Source: Lachnospiraceae bacterium A2 (GTDB lineage: Bacteria > Bacillota > Clostridia > Lachnospirales > Lachnospiraceae). Taken from it: DNA of 64,000 bases. Made by a program: the position numbers and the translations under genes. Of this stretch, positions 6,253-16,156 are shown piece by piece. How positions within the stretch are numbered: the stretch's first letter is position 1; each line of letters begins with the position of its first letter. The stretch spans positions 162,185-226,184 of the forward strand of contig KE159641.1 in assembly GCA_000403315.2 (NCBI GenBank), in the 5' to 3' direction. The notes beneath the pieces were generated by a model that was given only the letters and a program-made list of their open reading frames with translations, was not told where the DNA came from and searched no databases.

Positions 6253-8385
6253 TTAATTCTGCGTAAAGGGCACGCCCTCAATTACCGTCTTGTCTGTTTC
6301 TCTAATCTCTGTGTCATCTTCGTCCACATAGCTCCATTCCCATTCAATGACAAAATACCCACGGCTGCAGTTTTCGATATTTGACACATTCACCGTATAG
6401 GGGAACGAATTTGCGGTCCATGTGCCAATCACGTCGTCCCCTTCAGACTTATGGAGGGTGATTTTAGCTTCCACCCAAGTGGAATCCAGGGGGATGTGCC
6501 CCGGCAGGTCAATGCTGTAGTTCAGGGAATAATACTGGGTGGTTATTTTTTTCCCTAAGCTGATGACAAGCGTAATCTGGGTTCCTGTTTCCACAGTTTT
6601 CCATGGGGAAATGCTCTGGCTGATCACATTCCCTTCTGCAATATTATCCGAATAATCCCCGGAAGTGCTGGCTACCACAAGCCCCATGCCTTCCAGCTCT
6701 GCCCTTGCGTCTGCTTCCGGCTTGTCCCGGACGTCCGGCACCTGGAGGGTTTCCCTTCCCTGGCTTAAAATAATTGTAACGGTATCGCCCTTCTTTGCCT
6801 TAGCCCCTACATCCGGGTTCTGGGAAATCACCTGATCGTTGGGGATACTGTCGTCATGCTGGTAATCATAAGCAGGCACCAGCCCTGCTTCGGTTAAAAT
6901 GCTTTCCGCTTCGCCCTTGGACCTGCCCTTTACGTCCGGCACGTCAAATTCCCCTGCGCCGCTGCTGATAATGACTGTAATGGTCGTATTCTTCTCAACC
7001 ATGCTGCCTTCTGCCACGCTCTGGGACACAATCTGGCCTTCGGGATATTCCTCGGAGGATTCCTCCCCGTCTTTCTCAAGGCCAAGATGGATGTTATTGA
7101 GGGCGTCCAGCGCTTCCTCAAACGTATAGCCGCGGATATCAATCATCTCTACTTTTTCTGTTTCCTGCGTCCCTGTGTCCCCGTCTTCCCCCTCGTCCTT
7201 TTTGATTTCTTCCTGCTTCTGTTCCGGCTCCTTCCTGTCCTCTTTTTCCGTGCTGCCAAACTTAAATAACCCCATGAAGCTGCCGCCGATATAAATGATT
7301 ATCGCCACGATAATGACGGCTGCCACAATCCCCATAATTGTAACGGCCTTCTCCATTTTCGGGTTTAAAAAACCATCTTCATCGTCGTCCTCGTCCTCAT
7401 CTTCCTCGTAATCGCCCTCTGCTTCCCCATAGCCGTCCTCCTCGTCCACCAGCTCTTTCCGGTACATGTTCTGGGTCTGCTGCTTGATGGTTTCCACTTC
7501 CTCCTGCTTTACAATCCTGGTCTTGTCCTGCTGCCCAAGGGGAACCATTACCACAAAATCCTCGTCCGGGCTGATTAAGGCTTTCTTCAGGTCCATCAGC
7601 AGGTCGCTGATGGTATCGTAACGTCTGTCCGGGCTTTTCTGGGTACATTTTAAAATAATTTTTTCAATGCTGACAGGCAAATCCGGGGCATAGGCGGTTG
7701 GCACCACCATTTCTTCCTGCAGATGCTGGATGGCAACGGCCACTGTGGATTCCCCGTCAAAAGGCACCCGGCCAGTCACCATTTCATACATGACAATCCC
7801 AAGGGAATAAATGTCGCTTTTCCCATCTACAAAGCCATTCCTTGCCTGTTCCGGGGACGCATAGTGGACGGAGCCCATCACCTCCGAATTGATGGTGTTG
7901 GCATTGGCTACCCGGGCAATGCCAAAATCCGTCACCTTTACCTTGCCTTCCGTGGAAATGATAATATTCTGCGGCTTAATGTCCCGATGGATGATATGCT
8001 TATTGTGGGCTGCTTCAATCCCCCTGCCCACTTGGATGGCAATGCTGACTGCTTCCTTAAAGGAAAGCTGCCCCTTTTTTTCAATATACATTTTAAGGGT
8101 GATGCCCTCCACATATTCCATAACAATATAATGGATGGAATTCTCGCTCCCTACATCATAAATATTTACAATATTTGGATGCTCCAGCCCAGCCGCGGAC
8201 TGGGCTTCCGTGCGGAACTTCGTTACGAAATTCACGTCCTCGGAAAATTCCGGCTTCAGTACCTTTATCCCTACAAAACGCCCCAGGGTATGGTCCTTTG
8301 CCTTATAGACGTCCGCCATTCCCCCGGCCCCTATTTTCCCTACAATTTCATATCTGTCTGCAAGATAGATTCCCTCTCTTAACAT
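6253..8385 (-). CDS. prkC: PASTA-domain Ser/Thr protein kinase
   Basis: This 710-residue membrane kinase senses cell-wall material and phosphorylates cell-division and translation proteins. Kinase domain at residues 10-270: GAGGMADVY glycine loop, HRDIKPQN catalytic loop, DFG, SPEQA. A very acidic linker (about 315-345) precedes one transmembrane helix (about 350-372), then three extracellular PASTA repeats (about 415-615). A C-terminal domain of about 95 residues follows, which I do not recognise. Its start overlaps the end of the phosphatase gene by 7 nt. This kinase-phosphatase pairing is standard in Firmicutes. Confidence 0.96.
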   Translation of the reverse strand: MLREGIYLADRYEIVGKIGAGGMADVYKAKDHTLGRFVGIKVLKPEFSEDVNFVTKFRTEAQSAAGLEHPNIVNIYDVGSENSIHYIVMEYVEGITLKMYIEKKGQLSFKEAVSIAIQVGRGIEAAHNKHIIHRDIKPQNIIISTEGKVKVTDFGIARVANANTINSEVMGSVHYASPEQARNGFVDGKSDIYSLGIVMYEMVTGRVPFDGESTVAVAIQHLQEEMVVPTAYAPDLPVSIEKIILKCTQKSPDRRYDTISDLLMDLKKALISPDEDFVVMVPLGQQDKTRIVKQEEVETIKQQTQNMYRKELVDEEDGYGEAEGDYEEDEDEDDDEDGFLNPKMEKAVTIMGIVAAVIIVAIIIYIGGSFMGLFKFGSTEKEDRKEPEQKQEEIKKDEGEDGDTGTQETEKVEMIDIRGYTFEEALDALNNIHLGLEKDGEESSEEYPEGQIVSQSVAEGSMVEKNTTITVIISSGAGEFDVPDVKGRSKGEAESILTEAGLVPAYDYQHDDSIPNDQVISQNPDVGAKAKKGDTVTIILSQGRETLQVPDVRDKPEADARAELEGMGLVVASTSGDYSDNIAEGNVISQSISPWKTVETGTQITLVISLGKKITTQYYSLNYSIDLPGHIPLDSTWVEAKITLHKSEGDDVIGTWTANSFPYTVNVSNIENCSRGYFVIEWEWSYVDEDDTEIRETDKTVIEGVPFTQN

Positions 8386-9125
8386 ATTTTCACCTCACCT
8401 GAAGAAAATGGCTCTGTCAAAATGATTGTAATATTATCATTTCCGCCATAACTGTTGGCGGTATCCACCAATTCATCTATGGCTCCTTGCACGTCCTGGT
8501 TTTCCTTTATAATTTCAAATATTTCTTCATCCTCCAGCATATCGGTCAAGCCGTCTGAGCACATCAGGATTTGGTCCCCTTCGGCAAGCCCTACCTCAAA
8601 AAAGTCTACGTCAAGCCCCCGTCCTCCCCCAACGGCCCTTGTGATAATGTTCCGGTCCGGATGGGTCCTTGCAGCTTCCTTGGAAATCTCCCCCCTGCGC
8701 ACCATCTCCTGCACATAGGAATGATCCTTTGTTACCTGCCGGAATGTGGTGCCTGCAAGGTAAAGCCTGCTGTCCCCCACGTTTGCCACGCACAGTTCCT
8801 GCCCTTTTCTGGTAGCCACCACCACCGTGGTCCCCATGCCCTCTAAGTCAATGTCTGTCCGCGCCTTTTCCATTACCGCCTGGTTCGCCTGCTGAATCGC
8901 GCTCTGGATAATGGAAACCGGCGACGGCTCGCTGCTGTTTCTCACGGAAGCCACAATCACTTCTACCGTATACCGGGAAGCGTAATCCCCTGCATTGTGG
9001 CCGCCCATGCCGTCTGCTAAAATAAACAGGTTCGGCAGATTTCCAACTGGCGTTTCAGAGGTATACACATAGTCCTGGTTCATGTCACGCCTTCTCCCCG
9101 TATCCGTTCTGGAAAAAGTCTTCAT
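8379..9125 (-). CDS. prpC: PP2C-type Ser/Thr phosphatase (Stp1/PrpC family)
   Basis: This 248-residue metal-dependent phosphatase reverses PrkC phosphorylation. PP2C motifs: RRDMNQD, ADGMGGHNAGDYAS, VGDSRLYL, TKDHSYVQEMV, CSDGLTDML and GGNDNITIIL, with metal-binding Asp residues present. It overlaps rlmN by 4 nt upstream and prkC by 7 nt downstream, indicating coupled translation. Confidence 0.96.
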   Translation of the reverse strand: MKTFSRTDTGRRRDMNQDYVYTSETPVGNLPNLFILADGMGGHNAGDYASRYTVEVIVASVRNSSEPSPVSIIQSAIQQANQAVMEKARTDIDLEGMGTTVVVATRKGQELCVANVGDSRLYLAGTTFRQVTKDHSYVQEMVRRGEISKEAARTHPDRNIITRAVGGGRGLDVDFFEVGLAEGDQILMCSDGLTDMLEDEEIFEIIKENQDVQGAIDELVDTANSYGGNDNITIILTEPFSSGEVKIC

Positions 9126-10168
9126 CCCTCTCCCTGCCTTTCTGAAAATCGTTTTCTCAACTGTCCACAGGCCCCGTCAATGTCACGGCCCATTTCCCTT
9201 CTTATAGTAACATTTATTCCATATTTTTCAAGTTCATTTTTGAAATCCAGCACCCTCCTGCGGTTTGGGGGCCTGTAATCCCGTTCGGCAACCGGGTTTA
9301 CCGGAATCAGGTTCACATGGCAGTTCATACCCTGGAGCAACGCCCCCAGTTTCCCTGCGTCCTCCCTGCTGTCATTGGCTCCTTCCACCAGGCTGTACTC
9401 AAAAGTCACCCGCCGCCCGGTCTGCTGGAAATAATACCTGCAGGCCTCTACAGCCTCCTGGATGCCATACTTCTTAGCAATTGGCAGCAAGGCCTCCCGT
9501 TTCTCCTGGGTGGGCGCATGGAGGGACAATGCCAGGGTAACCTGCAGCTTCTCGTCTGCCAGTTTCCGCATTTTGGGCACAATCCCACAGGTGGAAACCG
9601 TGATATTACGCTGGCTGATGTTTAAGCCGTTCCCATCTGACAGGAGCCGGATAAATTTCAGCACATTCCCATAATTGTCCAGCGGCTCCCCCATGCCCAT
9701 GACTACTACATGGGATACCCGCTCCCCGCTGTCCTCCTGGATGCGGTACACCTGTTCCAACAGTTCTGCCGGGGTAAGCCCCCGGACCAGCCCGCCCAAG
9801 GCGGAAGCACAGAACTTACAGCCCATCCGGCAGCCCACCTGGGAGGAAACGCAGACGCTGTTCCCATGGCTGTAACGCATAAGGACGCTTTCTGCCAGAT
9901 TCCCGTCCGGCAAGGCAAAGAGGTATTTCCTCGTCCCGTCCAGCTTAGACTGCTGCATATCCACCTGCCGCAGCACGGTAAGATGACATGAATTAATTAA
10001 TTTTTCTTTTAATTTTTTTGAAATATCCGTCATATCCTCAAAGGATACTGCGTGTTTGATATGCAGCCAGGGGTAAAGCTGCTTCGCCCGGAAGGGCTTT
10101 TCCCCCAGCGACACCAGAAATTCACCCAGTTCCTTTTGGTCCCATGACTTGATATCTGCTTTTTCCAT
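9122..10168 (-). CDS. rlmN: 23S rRNA A2503-C2 / tRNA A37 methyltransferase
   Basis: This 348-residue radical SAM enzyme methylates C2 of A2503 in 23S rRNA (and A37 of some tRNAs). The CRMGCKFCAS motif provides the three cluster Cys; HVVVMGMGEPLDN and the C-terminal FEYSLVEGAND region are typical. ATG 10180 is also in frame, but the GGGGG five bases before ATG 10168 makes the internal start better. It begins 13 nt after the rsmB stop. Confidence 0.95.
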   Translation of the reverse strand: MEKADIKSWDQKELGEFLVSLGEKPFRAKQLYPWLHIKHAVSFEDMTDISKKLKEKLINSCHLTVLRQVDMQQSKLDGTRKYLFALPDGNLAESVLMRYSHGNSVCVSSQVGCRMGCKFCASALGGLVRGLTPAELLEQVYRIQEDSGERVSHVVVMGMGEPLDNYGNVLKFIRLLSDGNGLNISQRNITVSTCGIVPKMRKLADEKLQVTLALSLHAPTQEKREALLPIAKKYGIQEAVEACRYYFQQTGRRVTFEYSLVEGANDSREDAGKLGALLQGMNCHVNLIPVNPVAERDYRPPNRRRVLDFKNELEKYGINVTIRREMGRDIDGACGQLRKRFSERQGEG

Positions 10169-10181
10169 AAAAACCCCCATT

Positions 10182-11498
10182 TCAGTACGTTCCCTTTACC
10201 ATCCTTGCCAAAAAGAAGCCGTCCTGCCTTCCTTTTTGGGGAAGTATCTGCTGCTGCTTTTCCAGGCAAAATTCTGGGTGCTCCTGCAGGAACCATGCGG
10301 CATTTCCCTCATTTTCACCGGGATTGATGGTGCAGGTACTGTAGAGCAGGACACCGCCAGGTTTTACATACTGCTGGACCGTATGAAGGATTTCCCGCTG
10401 CAGGGCTATTAACCCCTGGCAGGATTCTTTCTTAAGTTTATATTTAATATCTGCTTTCCTTCCAAGTACGCCAAGGCCGGAGCAAGGCAGGTCTGCAATC
10501 ACAAGGTCTGCCTTCCCTACCATCCCCGCATCTAATTCCCTTGCGTCTGCCTGTACGGCCCGGATATTGGGAAGCTGGCAGCGGCTGATATTTTCCTGTA
10601 CCAAAGCAACTTTTGCTTCCGTCAAATCCCTTGCCTCCACCATCCCTGTCCCATGCATTAATTCTGCTGCATGAAGGCTTTTGCCGCCGGGAGCCGCGCA
10701 CACGTCTAAGACAAAGCTTCCCTCGGCTGGGGCTGCCCACAGGCCGGCCTGCATGGAACTGATATCCTGCACATAGAACTTCCCTTCCAGAAATGCAGGT
10801 ATTTTCTCCAAGTAATCATAATTTTCCAAAAATAATGCACCCGGAATCCCTGCTTCTTTTGCTTGGATTCCGGCTGATTCCAGTTCTTTTTTCAGTTCTT
10901 CTTCGGTTGCCTTTAATGGGTTGACGCGGACGGCAGTGGGCATTTCCGTTAAAAATGCTTCCAAAAACCCTTCCATCTGCTCCATAGAATAGGAATCCTG
11001 CCACAATTCTAAAATCCACTGGGGCATGGAATAAGCCACAGACAAATACCGGAGAGGCTCCTGCCCCCTGTCCGGCATGGGGATGTTGGACAAGTTCCGG
11101 CTGACGCTGCGCAAGACCCCGTTCACAAACCCTCCCAAGTTCCCAAACCCCCGCTTCTTAGCCAGCTTTACGGCTTCATTGCAGGTAGCGGAAGGCGGTA
11201 TGGCATCCATATATTTCAGTTCATAGACGCTGCTCTGCAAGATGCAGCGGACTGCCGGCTTCATTTTCCTTACCTTTACGCTGGAAAACTGGTCCAGCAC
11301 ATAGTCAATCCATATCATATGTTCCAGCGTGCCTTCGCATACCCGTTTCAGGTAACTGCGTTCCTGTTTTTGCAGGTAACGGTATTTATCCAGCATATTC
11401 CGTATGGCGATATGGCTGTACGCCCCATCCCGCGTCACTGCCAGCAAAACTTCCAGCGCCAGTTCCCGGCAATTTACTTGATTTTTATTGCTGCCCAT
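10182..11498 (-). CDS. rsmB: 16S rRNA C967 m5C methyltransferase
   Basis: This 438-residue protein has an N-terminal NusB-like RNA-binding domain (about 1-140) and a C-terminal SAM methyltransferase domain. The SAM loop DVCAAPGGKS, catalytic Cys in DLPCSGLG and second Cys in YSTCTI are visible. It methylates C967 of 16S rRNA. In this cluster it follows the metallopeptidase gene after a 132-bp gap where I see no gene. Confidence 0.95.
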   Translation of the reverse strand: MGSNKNQVNCRELALEVLLAVTRDGAYSHIAIRNMLDKYRYLQKQERSYLKRVCEGTLEHMIWIDYVLDQFSSVKVRKMKPAVRCILQSSVYELKYMDAIPPSATCNEAVKLAKKRGFGNLGGFVNGVLRSVSRNLSNIPMPDRGQEPLRYLSVAYSMPQWILELWQDSYSMEQMEGFLEAFLTEMPTAVRVNPLKATEEELKKELESAGIQAKEAGIPGALFLENYDYLEKIPAFLEGKFYVQDISSMQAGLWAAPAEGSFVLDVCAAPGGKSLHAAELMHGTGMVEARDLTEAKVALVQENISRCQLPNIRAVQADARELDAGMVGKADLVIADLPCSGLGVLGRKADIKYKLKKESCQGLIALQREILHTVQQYVKPGGVLLYSTCTINPGENEGNAAWFLQEHPEFCLEKQQQILPQKGRQDGFFLARMVKGTY

Positions 11499-11630
11499 AA
11501 ACCCTCCTATGCTAAGCCTTCTGTCCCTCTTTTGTATTCCTTCTATACTTTATCCCAATGCCAGCAGCATATGCCAAAAAGACGCCTGACACCCCTTTTT
11601 CTGCCCAAGCCCTGCCGGAAGAACCTAAAA

Positions 11631-12338
11631 TCAGTCATCCCTCCTGCCATTGGTTAAAATTAAAAGCCGCAGGAGCTGCAGGATAGCCGCCGCTGCACCT
11701 GCCACATACGTCAATGCTGCCGCACCCAGAACCTTCCTTGTGCCGCGGAGTTCCTCCTCCCGCAAAATCCCGGTCTGGCCCAGCATATGGATCGCACGGC
11801 TGGAAGCATTAAACTCCACTGGCAGTGTCACAAGCTGGAACAGTACAGAAAGGGAAAAACAGAGAATCCCAATATTTATCAGCAGGCTCCCGGTGCTGCT
11901 GGTGATAAACATGCCAATCAGGATCAAAGGCCATGCGGCAAAAGAACCTAAATTTGCCACCGGCACAATGGCGCTGCGGATTGACAACGGCGCATAATCC
12001 TGCTGGTGCTGGATGGCATGGCCGCACTCGTGGGCAGCTACGCCTACCGCTGCCACAGAAGTGGATCCATAGGTGCTGTCAGAAAGGCTCAGGGTCTTAT
12101 TCCTTGGGTCGTAATGGTCAGTCAGTTCCCCAGAAACATGCTGGACAGACACATCATAAATGCCAGCGGAATGCAAAATACGCTCTGCCGCCTGCGCGCC
12201 TGTCATGCCAGACATGCTCCGTACCCTGTTATATTTATGGAACGTAGTCTTTACCCTTGCGGAAGCTATCAGGCAGATCACTGCGCCGATAATGATTAAA
12301 ATGTAAGTTGGGTCAAAATAGTAACCGTATAATGGCAT
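11631..12338 (-). CDS. YugP-type zinc metallopeptidase, membrane
   Basis: This 235-residue protein has a first transmembrane helix at about residues 7-25, a zinc-binding HECGH in GVAAHECGHAIQHQ, and further hydrophobic segments around 130-180 and 210-230. Family members are putative membrane Zn-peptidases (YugP/DUF-type) and commonly sit between fmt and rsmB in Clostridia. Substrate unknown. Confidence 0.88.
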   Translation of the reverse strand: MPLYGYYFDPTYILIIIGAVICLIASARVKTTFHKYNRVRSMSGMTGAQAAERILHSAGIYDVSVQHVSGELTDHYDPRNKTLSLSDSTYGSTSVAAVGVAAHECGHAIQHQQDYAPLSIRSAIVPVANLGSFAAWPLILIGMFITSSTGSLLINIGILCFSLSVLFQLVTLPVEFNASSRAIHMLGQTGILREEELRGTRKVLGAAALTYVAGAAAAILQLLRLLILTNGRRDD

Positions 12339-12352
12339 AATATCACTCCTTT

Positions 12353-13348
12353 TTAAACTTTTTTAAACTTTTTGCCTAATTCTTTTCCCGGTGCAAGGGC
12401 AAACCCCCGGAGGAAGGCTTCTGCGGACATGCGCTTTTTCCCTTCTAACTGGAGTTCCTCCAGGATTAAGGCGCCCTGGCCAGTCTGCACGGAGATGGCG
12501 TCCCGGGCAACCGCTAAAATGGTTCCCGGCCGGCACCCGGCTACGCCTTGGTTTTCCTGTGCAGTTCCCGTAACGCCCTGCCCGGTATCTGGCAGCCCCT
12601 GCACCCTGGCTTTCCAGATTTTTAAGGTTTTCCCATCCAGATAGGTGTAGGCGCTGGGCCAGGGATCCATGCCGCGGATGAAGCGTTCCAGCTCCACGGC
12701 TGGTTTTGCCCAGTCCATCTCCCCTAGCTGCTTTTTTATGATCGTTGTATGGGTGGCTGCATCATGGTCCTGGGGCGTATATACGGCAGTCCCCTGCGCA
12801 ATGGCGTCAAGGGTCTTTACGCAAAGCTCCGCCCCTGCTTCTGCCAGACGCCCAAAAAGCGTCCCTCCTGTTTCGCCTTCCTTTAAGGGCACTTCCGTTT
12901 TCAGGATCATATCCCCTGTGTCAAGGCCTTCGTCCATGCGCATGGTGGTAACGCCAGTCACAGGTTCCCCATTGATAACAGCCCACTGGATGGGGGCAGC
13001 CCCACGGTATTTGGGGAGCAGGGAAGCATGGACGTTGATGCACCCCTTTGGGGGCAGTTCCAAAATTTCTTTTGGGAGAATCTGGCCAAAGGCAACTACC
13101 ACAATAATATCCGGCTTATATCCCCTTAAATATTCAATACATTCCGGTTCCCGCACCCTGCGGGGCTGGTAAACCTCAATCCCATGGGCAAGGGCAGCTT
13201 CCTTTACCGGGGGATGCTGCAGGGCTTTGCTGCGCCCCTTTGGCTTATCTGGCTGGGTAACGGCCAACACAATTTCATGCCCTGCCTGTATCAGCATTTC
13301 CAATGTGCCCACAGAAAAATCAGGGGTCCCCATAAATATAATCCTCAT
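12353..13348 (-). CDS. fmt: Methionyl-tRNA formyltransferase
   Basis: This 331-residue enzyme formylates initiator Met-tRNA using 10-formyl-THF. MRIIFMGTPDFSVG at the start and HASLLPKYRGAAPIQWA (catalytic Asn/His region, SLLP) are diagnostic. The C-terminal tRNA-binding domain (about 205-320) includes an extra Gly/Gln-rich segment. It lies next to def, the enzyme that removes the formyl group. Confidence 0.97.
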   Translation of the reverse strand: MRIIFMGTPDFSVGTLEMLIQAGHEIVLAVTQPDKPKGRSKALQHPPVKEAALAHGIEVYQPRRVREPECIEYLRGYKPDIIVVVAFGQILPKEILELPPKGCINVHASLLPKYRGAAPIQWAVINGEPVTGVTTMRMDEGLDTGDMILKTEVPLKEGETGGTLFGRLAEAGAELCVKTLDAIAQGTAVYTPQDHDAATHTTIIKKQLGEMDWAKPAVELERFIRGMDPWPSAYTYLDGKTLKIWKARVQGLPDTGQGVTGTAQENQGVAGCRPGTILAVARDAISVQTGQGALILEELQLEGKKRMSAEAFLRGFALAPGKELGKKFKKV

Positions 13349-13363
13349 TTTCCCACACTCCTT

Positions 13364-13843
13364 TTACTCCTCATCTTCATCCTCATAGACGGCATCATGG
13401 AGCGGCCCTTCGATTTTTTCCACATACATATGCCCGTCCAAATGGTCGATTTCATGGCAGAAGGCACGGGCCAGCAAATCTTCCGCTTCCATTTCATACC
13501 ATTCCATATCCTCATCCCAAGCTTCTATTTTTACGTAATAGGGCCTTGTCACAACCCCGGCTTTCCCCGGCAGGCTCAGGCAGCCTTCATCCCCGGTCTG
13601 CTCCCCCCGGCTGGCAACAATCCTGGGGTTGACCATGACAATGGGGCCGTCCCCGATATCCACCACGGCAATACGCCTTAAAATCCCTACCTGCGGGGCG
13701 GCAAGCCCTACGCCGTTGCCATCGTACATCGTATCCAGCATATCCTCCACAAGCTGTTTCAGCTTGGGTGTCATCTCTTTTACTTCCCTGCATTTCTTCT
13801 TTAACATGTCGTCGCCCATCTGGCGGATATTCCTCAAAGCCAT
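13364..13843 (-). CDS. def: Peptide deformylase
   Basis: A 159-residue metalloenzyme removing the N-formyl group from new proteins. Three family motifs are intact: GVGLAAPQVG, EGCLSLPG (metal Cys) and HEIDHLDG (metal His pair and catalytic Glu). The acidic C-terminus (YEDEDEE) is ordinary for type 2-like clostridial forms. Confidence 0.97.
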   Translation of the reverse strand: MALRNIRQMGDDMLKKKCREVKEMTPKLKQLVEDMLDTMYDGNGVGLAAPQVGILRRIAVVDIGDGPIVMVNPRIVASRGEQTGDEGCLSLPGKAGVVTRPYYVKIEAWDEDMEWYEMEAEDLLARAFCHEIDHLDGHMYVEKIEGPLHDAVYEDEDEE

Positions 13844-13895
13844 TGCTTTTTCCTCCTAAAAATAAACCATAATCCAAAACATCTGTACTGTTATC

Positions 13896-16142
13896 TCAAA
13901 ACCCATTCATGGGGTTAAAATCAAATTGTATGGTAACTGCTGCAAACTCCCGGTGGCCGGCTACAAACGCTTCCAGCACATCCTTTATGTTCACCAATTC
14001 CTGATATTCTTTATGCTTAAAATAAATCACCTTTTTATAAATGTCCTTGACCTTTGCCACCGGGGCATTAGCGGGGCCTACCAGCGCCAAGCCGGACAAT
14101 TTCCCCTTGTTTTGGGCCTGGCGTATCTTCTGGCCCAGGAGCTCCGCACACAGGAAGGCCGTCATCTCGTCGGAGGACGCCACCAGCATTACCATCATAT
14201 GGCCGCAGGGGGGATAACCCATCAGGCTCCGGCACTGGATCTCCGCTTCATAAAATTGTGCGTAATCCTGCTGTGACGCCAATTGGATGCAGTAATGGGC
14301 CGGGCTGTAAGTCTGGATTACCACTTCCCCGGGAAGCTTCCCGCGCCCTGCCCTGCCCGCCGCCTGCGTCAAAAGCTGGAAGGTCCGCTCAGCGGCATGG
14401 AAGTCGCTGACATACAGGGATAAATCCGCAGCCAGCACCCCCACCAGCGTTACATTGGGGAAATCATGCCCCTTGACAATCATCTGGGTCCCAATTAAAA
14501 TATCAGCTTCCTGGTTGGCAAAGGCAGAAAGGATCTTCTCATACCCGGACTTATTCCTGGTAGTGTCAAAATCCATCCGTAAGACCCTTGCTTCTGGGAA
14601 CCTCTTTTTCACGATTTCTTCTATTTTCTGGGTGCCCGCCTTAAAGCCGCTGATATACTTGGAGCCGCACTCCGGGCACGTCTTTGGGACCGGTTCCTCA
14701 TAGCCGCAGTAATGGCAGACCATTTTCCCATTGTTATGCTGGCTCAGTGAAACGTCGCAATGGGGGCATTTCAGCACATGGCCGCAGGAACGGCAGGACA
14801 CGAACCCCGCCATTCCCCGCCGGTTAATAAACAGCATAACCTGCTGGCGGCTGGCAAGCCTGTCTTTGATTAATTCCTCCAGCCTTCCGCTTAAGATCGA
14901 ACGGTTGCCCTGTTTTAATTCTTCCCGCAAATCTATAATCTCACACGCAGGCAGCGGCTTTTCTTCGATTCTTTTTTCCAGTTCCAAAAGGGTGTATTCC
15001 CCCTGCATGGCCTTGTAATAGCTGTCCAGCGAAGGGGTTGCAGAGCCTAGTACCACGGACGCCCCCGCCATCCTTGCCCGCTCAATGGCGGTTTCCCTTG
15101 CATGGTACCGGGGGATAGTTTCGCTTTTGTAGCTGGTTTCGTGTTCCTCGTCTATGATAATAAACCCTAAATTTGAAAATGGCGTGAACAATGCGGAACG
15201 TGGGCCAATCATAACGTCCAGTTCCCCGTTTTTCGCCCGCTCAAACTGGTCGTACCGCTCCCCGGCGGACATTTTGGAATTCAGGATGGACACCCGGTCC
15301 CCAAACCGCTGGTAAAAACGCACCACTGTCTGGTAAGTCAGGGCGATTTCCGGGATCAGCACAATGGCCTGTTTCCCACTCTCCACGGCTTTTTCAATAA
15401 GCTCTATGTAAACTGCAGTCTTACCGCTGCCAGTCACCCCATGGATCAGCCATGTTTTCTGCCGCCCTTCCTGGAATTCCTGCCAGATCCTGCCCACAAT
15501 GCCCTGCTGCTCCTGGTTCAGCACAAGGCGTTTCTTTTCCTGCGGGAATTCCTGCCCAAAGGGGTTCCGGTATTTCCGTTTTTCTTCCACGGCAAGGATG
15601 CCCATGGAGGCCATGGTGCGGATAACGGAGGCTGTGATGTTTAATTTTCCGGTAACTACCTCGTAGGGAAGGGAGCCCTGCTCCATCAGGGCCAAAAGGA
15701 GCCTTGCCCTGGCTTTGTGGTTTTTCCTTTCAAAAGCGGCAAGCTGCCCCTTGGCTTCTTCGCCCCCCAGAAGCAGCTTTACCTCACGCTGTTTCTTTTC
15801 CTTTGTTTTCTGCCTGACAGGCAGGACGGTTTTCAGGGCGTGGTTCATGGTCCCGCCATAATTTTCCCGCATCCATCCTGCAAGGGCGATAAGCTGGGAT
15901 TCTATAGGGATGCTCCCCTGCACCACGCCCCTGATTTCCTTTATTTTATCCACGTCATACTCCGGCGTGCCAGAAAGCCCCACCACATAGCCGGTGGCTG
16001 CCCGGTCCCCGTTCCCAAAAGGGATTTCCACCTGCATCCCCAGGGAAAGGGTTTCCTGCAAATGGGCCGGCACACGGTACTGGAAGGCTTTGTCCAGCTT
16101 TTCGTGGGAAATATCGATAATGATATTGGCAAATTCTGCCAT
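13896..16142 (-). CDS. priA: Primosomal protein N' (replication restart helicase)
   Basis: This 748-residue helicase reloads the replisome at stalled forks. It has an N-terminal DNA-binding domain, Walker A GVTGSGKTAVY, DEEH box in IIDEEHETSYK, and an eight-Cys zinc region (CRSCGHVLKCPHC ... CHYCG ... CPECG). C-terminal helicase motif TQAAGRAGRG is intact. It starts 14 nt after murE. Confidence 0.97.
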   Translation of the reverse strand: MAEFANIIIDISHEKLDKAFQYRVPAHLQETLSLGMQVEIPFGNGDRAATGYVVGLSGTPEYDVDKIKEIRGVVQGSIPIESQLIALAGWMRENYGGTMNHALKTVLPVRQKTKEKKQREVKLLLGGEEAKGQLAAFERKNHKARARLLLALMEQGSLPYEVVTGKLNITASVIRTMASMGILAVEEKRKYRNPFGQEFPQEKKRLVLNQEQQGIVGRIWQEFQEGRQKTWLIHGVTGSGKTAVYIELIEKAVESGKQAIVLIPEIALTYQTVVRFYQRFGDRVSILNSKMSAGERYDQFERAKNGELDVMIGPRSALFTPFSNLGFIIIDEEHETSYKSETIPRYHARETAIERARMAGASVVLGSATPSLDSYYKAMQGEYTLLELEKRIEEKPLPACEIIDLREELKQGNRSILSGRLEELIKDRLASRQQVMLFINRRGMAGFVSCRSCGHVLKCPHCDVSLSQHNNGKMVCHYCGYEEPVPKTCPECGSKYISGFKAGTQKIEEIVKKRFPEARVLRMDFDTTRNKSGYEKILSAFANQEADILIGTQMIVKGHDFPNVTLVGVLAADLSLYVSDFHAAERTFQLLTQAAGRAGRGKLPGEVVIQTYSPAHYCIQLASQQDYAQFYEAEIQCRSLMGYPPCGHMMVMLVASSDEMTAFLCAELLGQKIRQAQNKGKLSGLALVGPANAPVAKVKDIYKKVIYFKHKEYQELVNIKDVLEAFVAGHREFAAVTIQFDFNPMNGF

Positions 16143-16156
16143 CTCTCCATCTCCTT

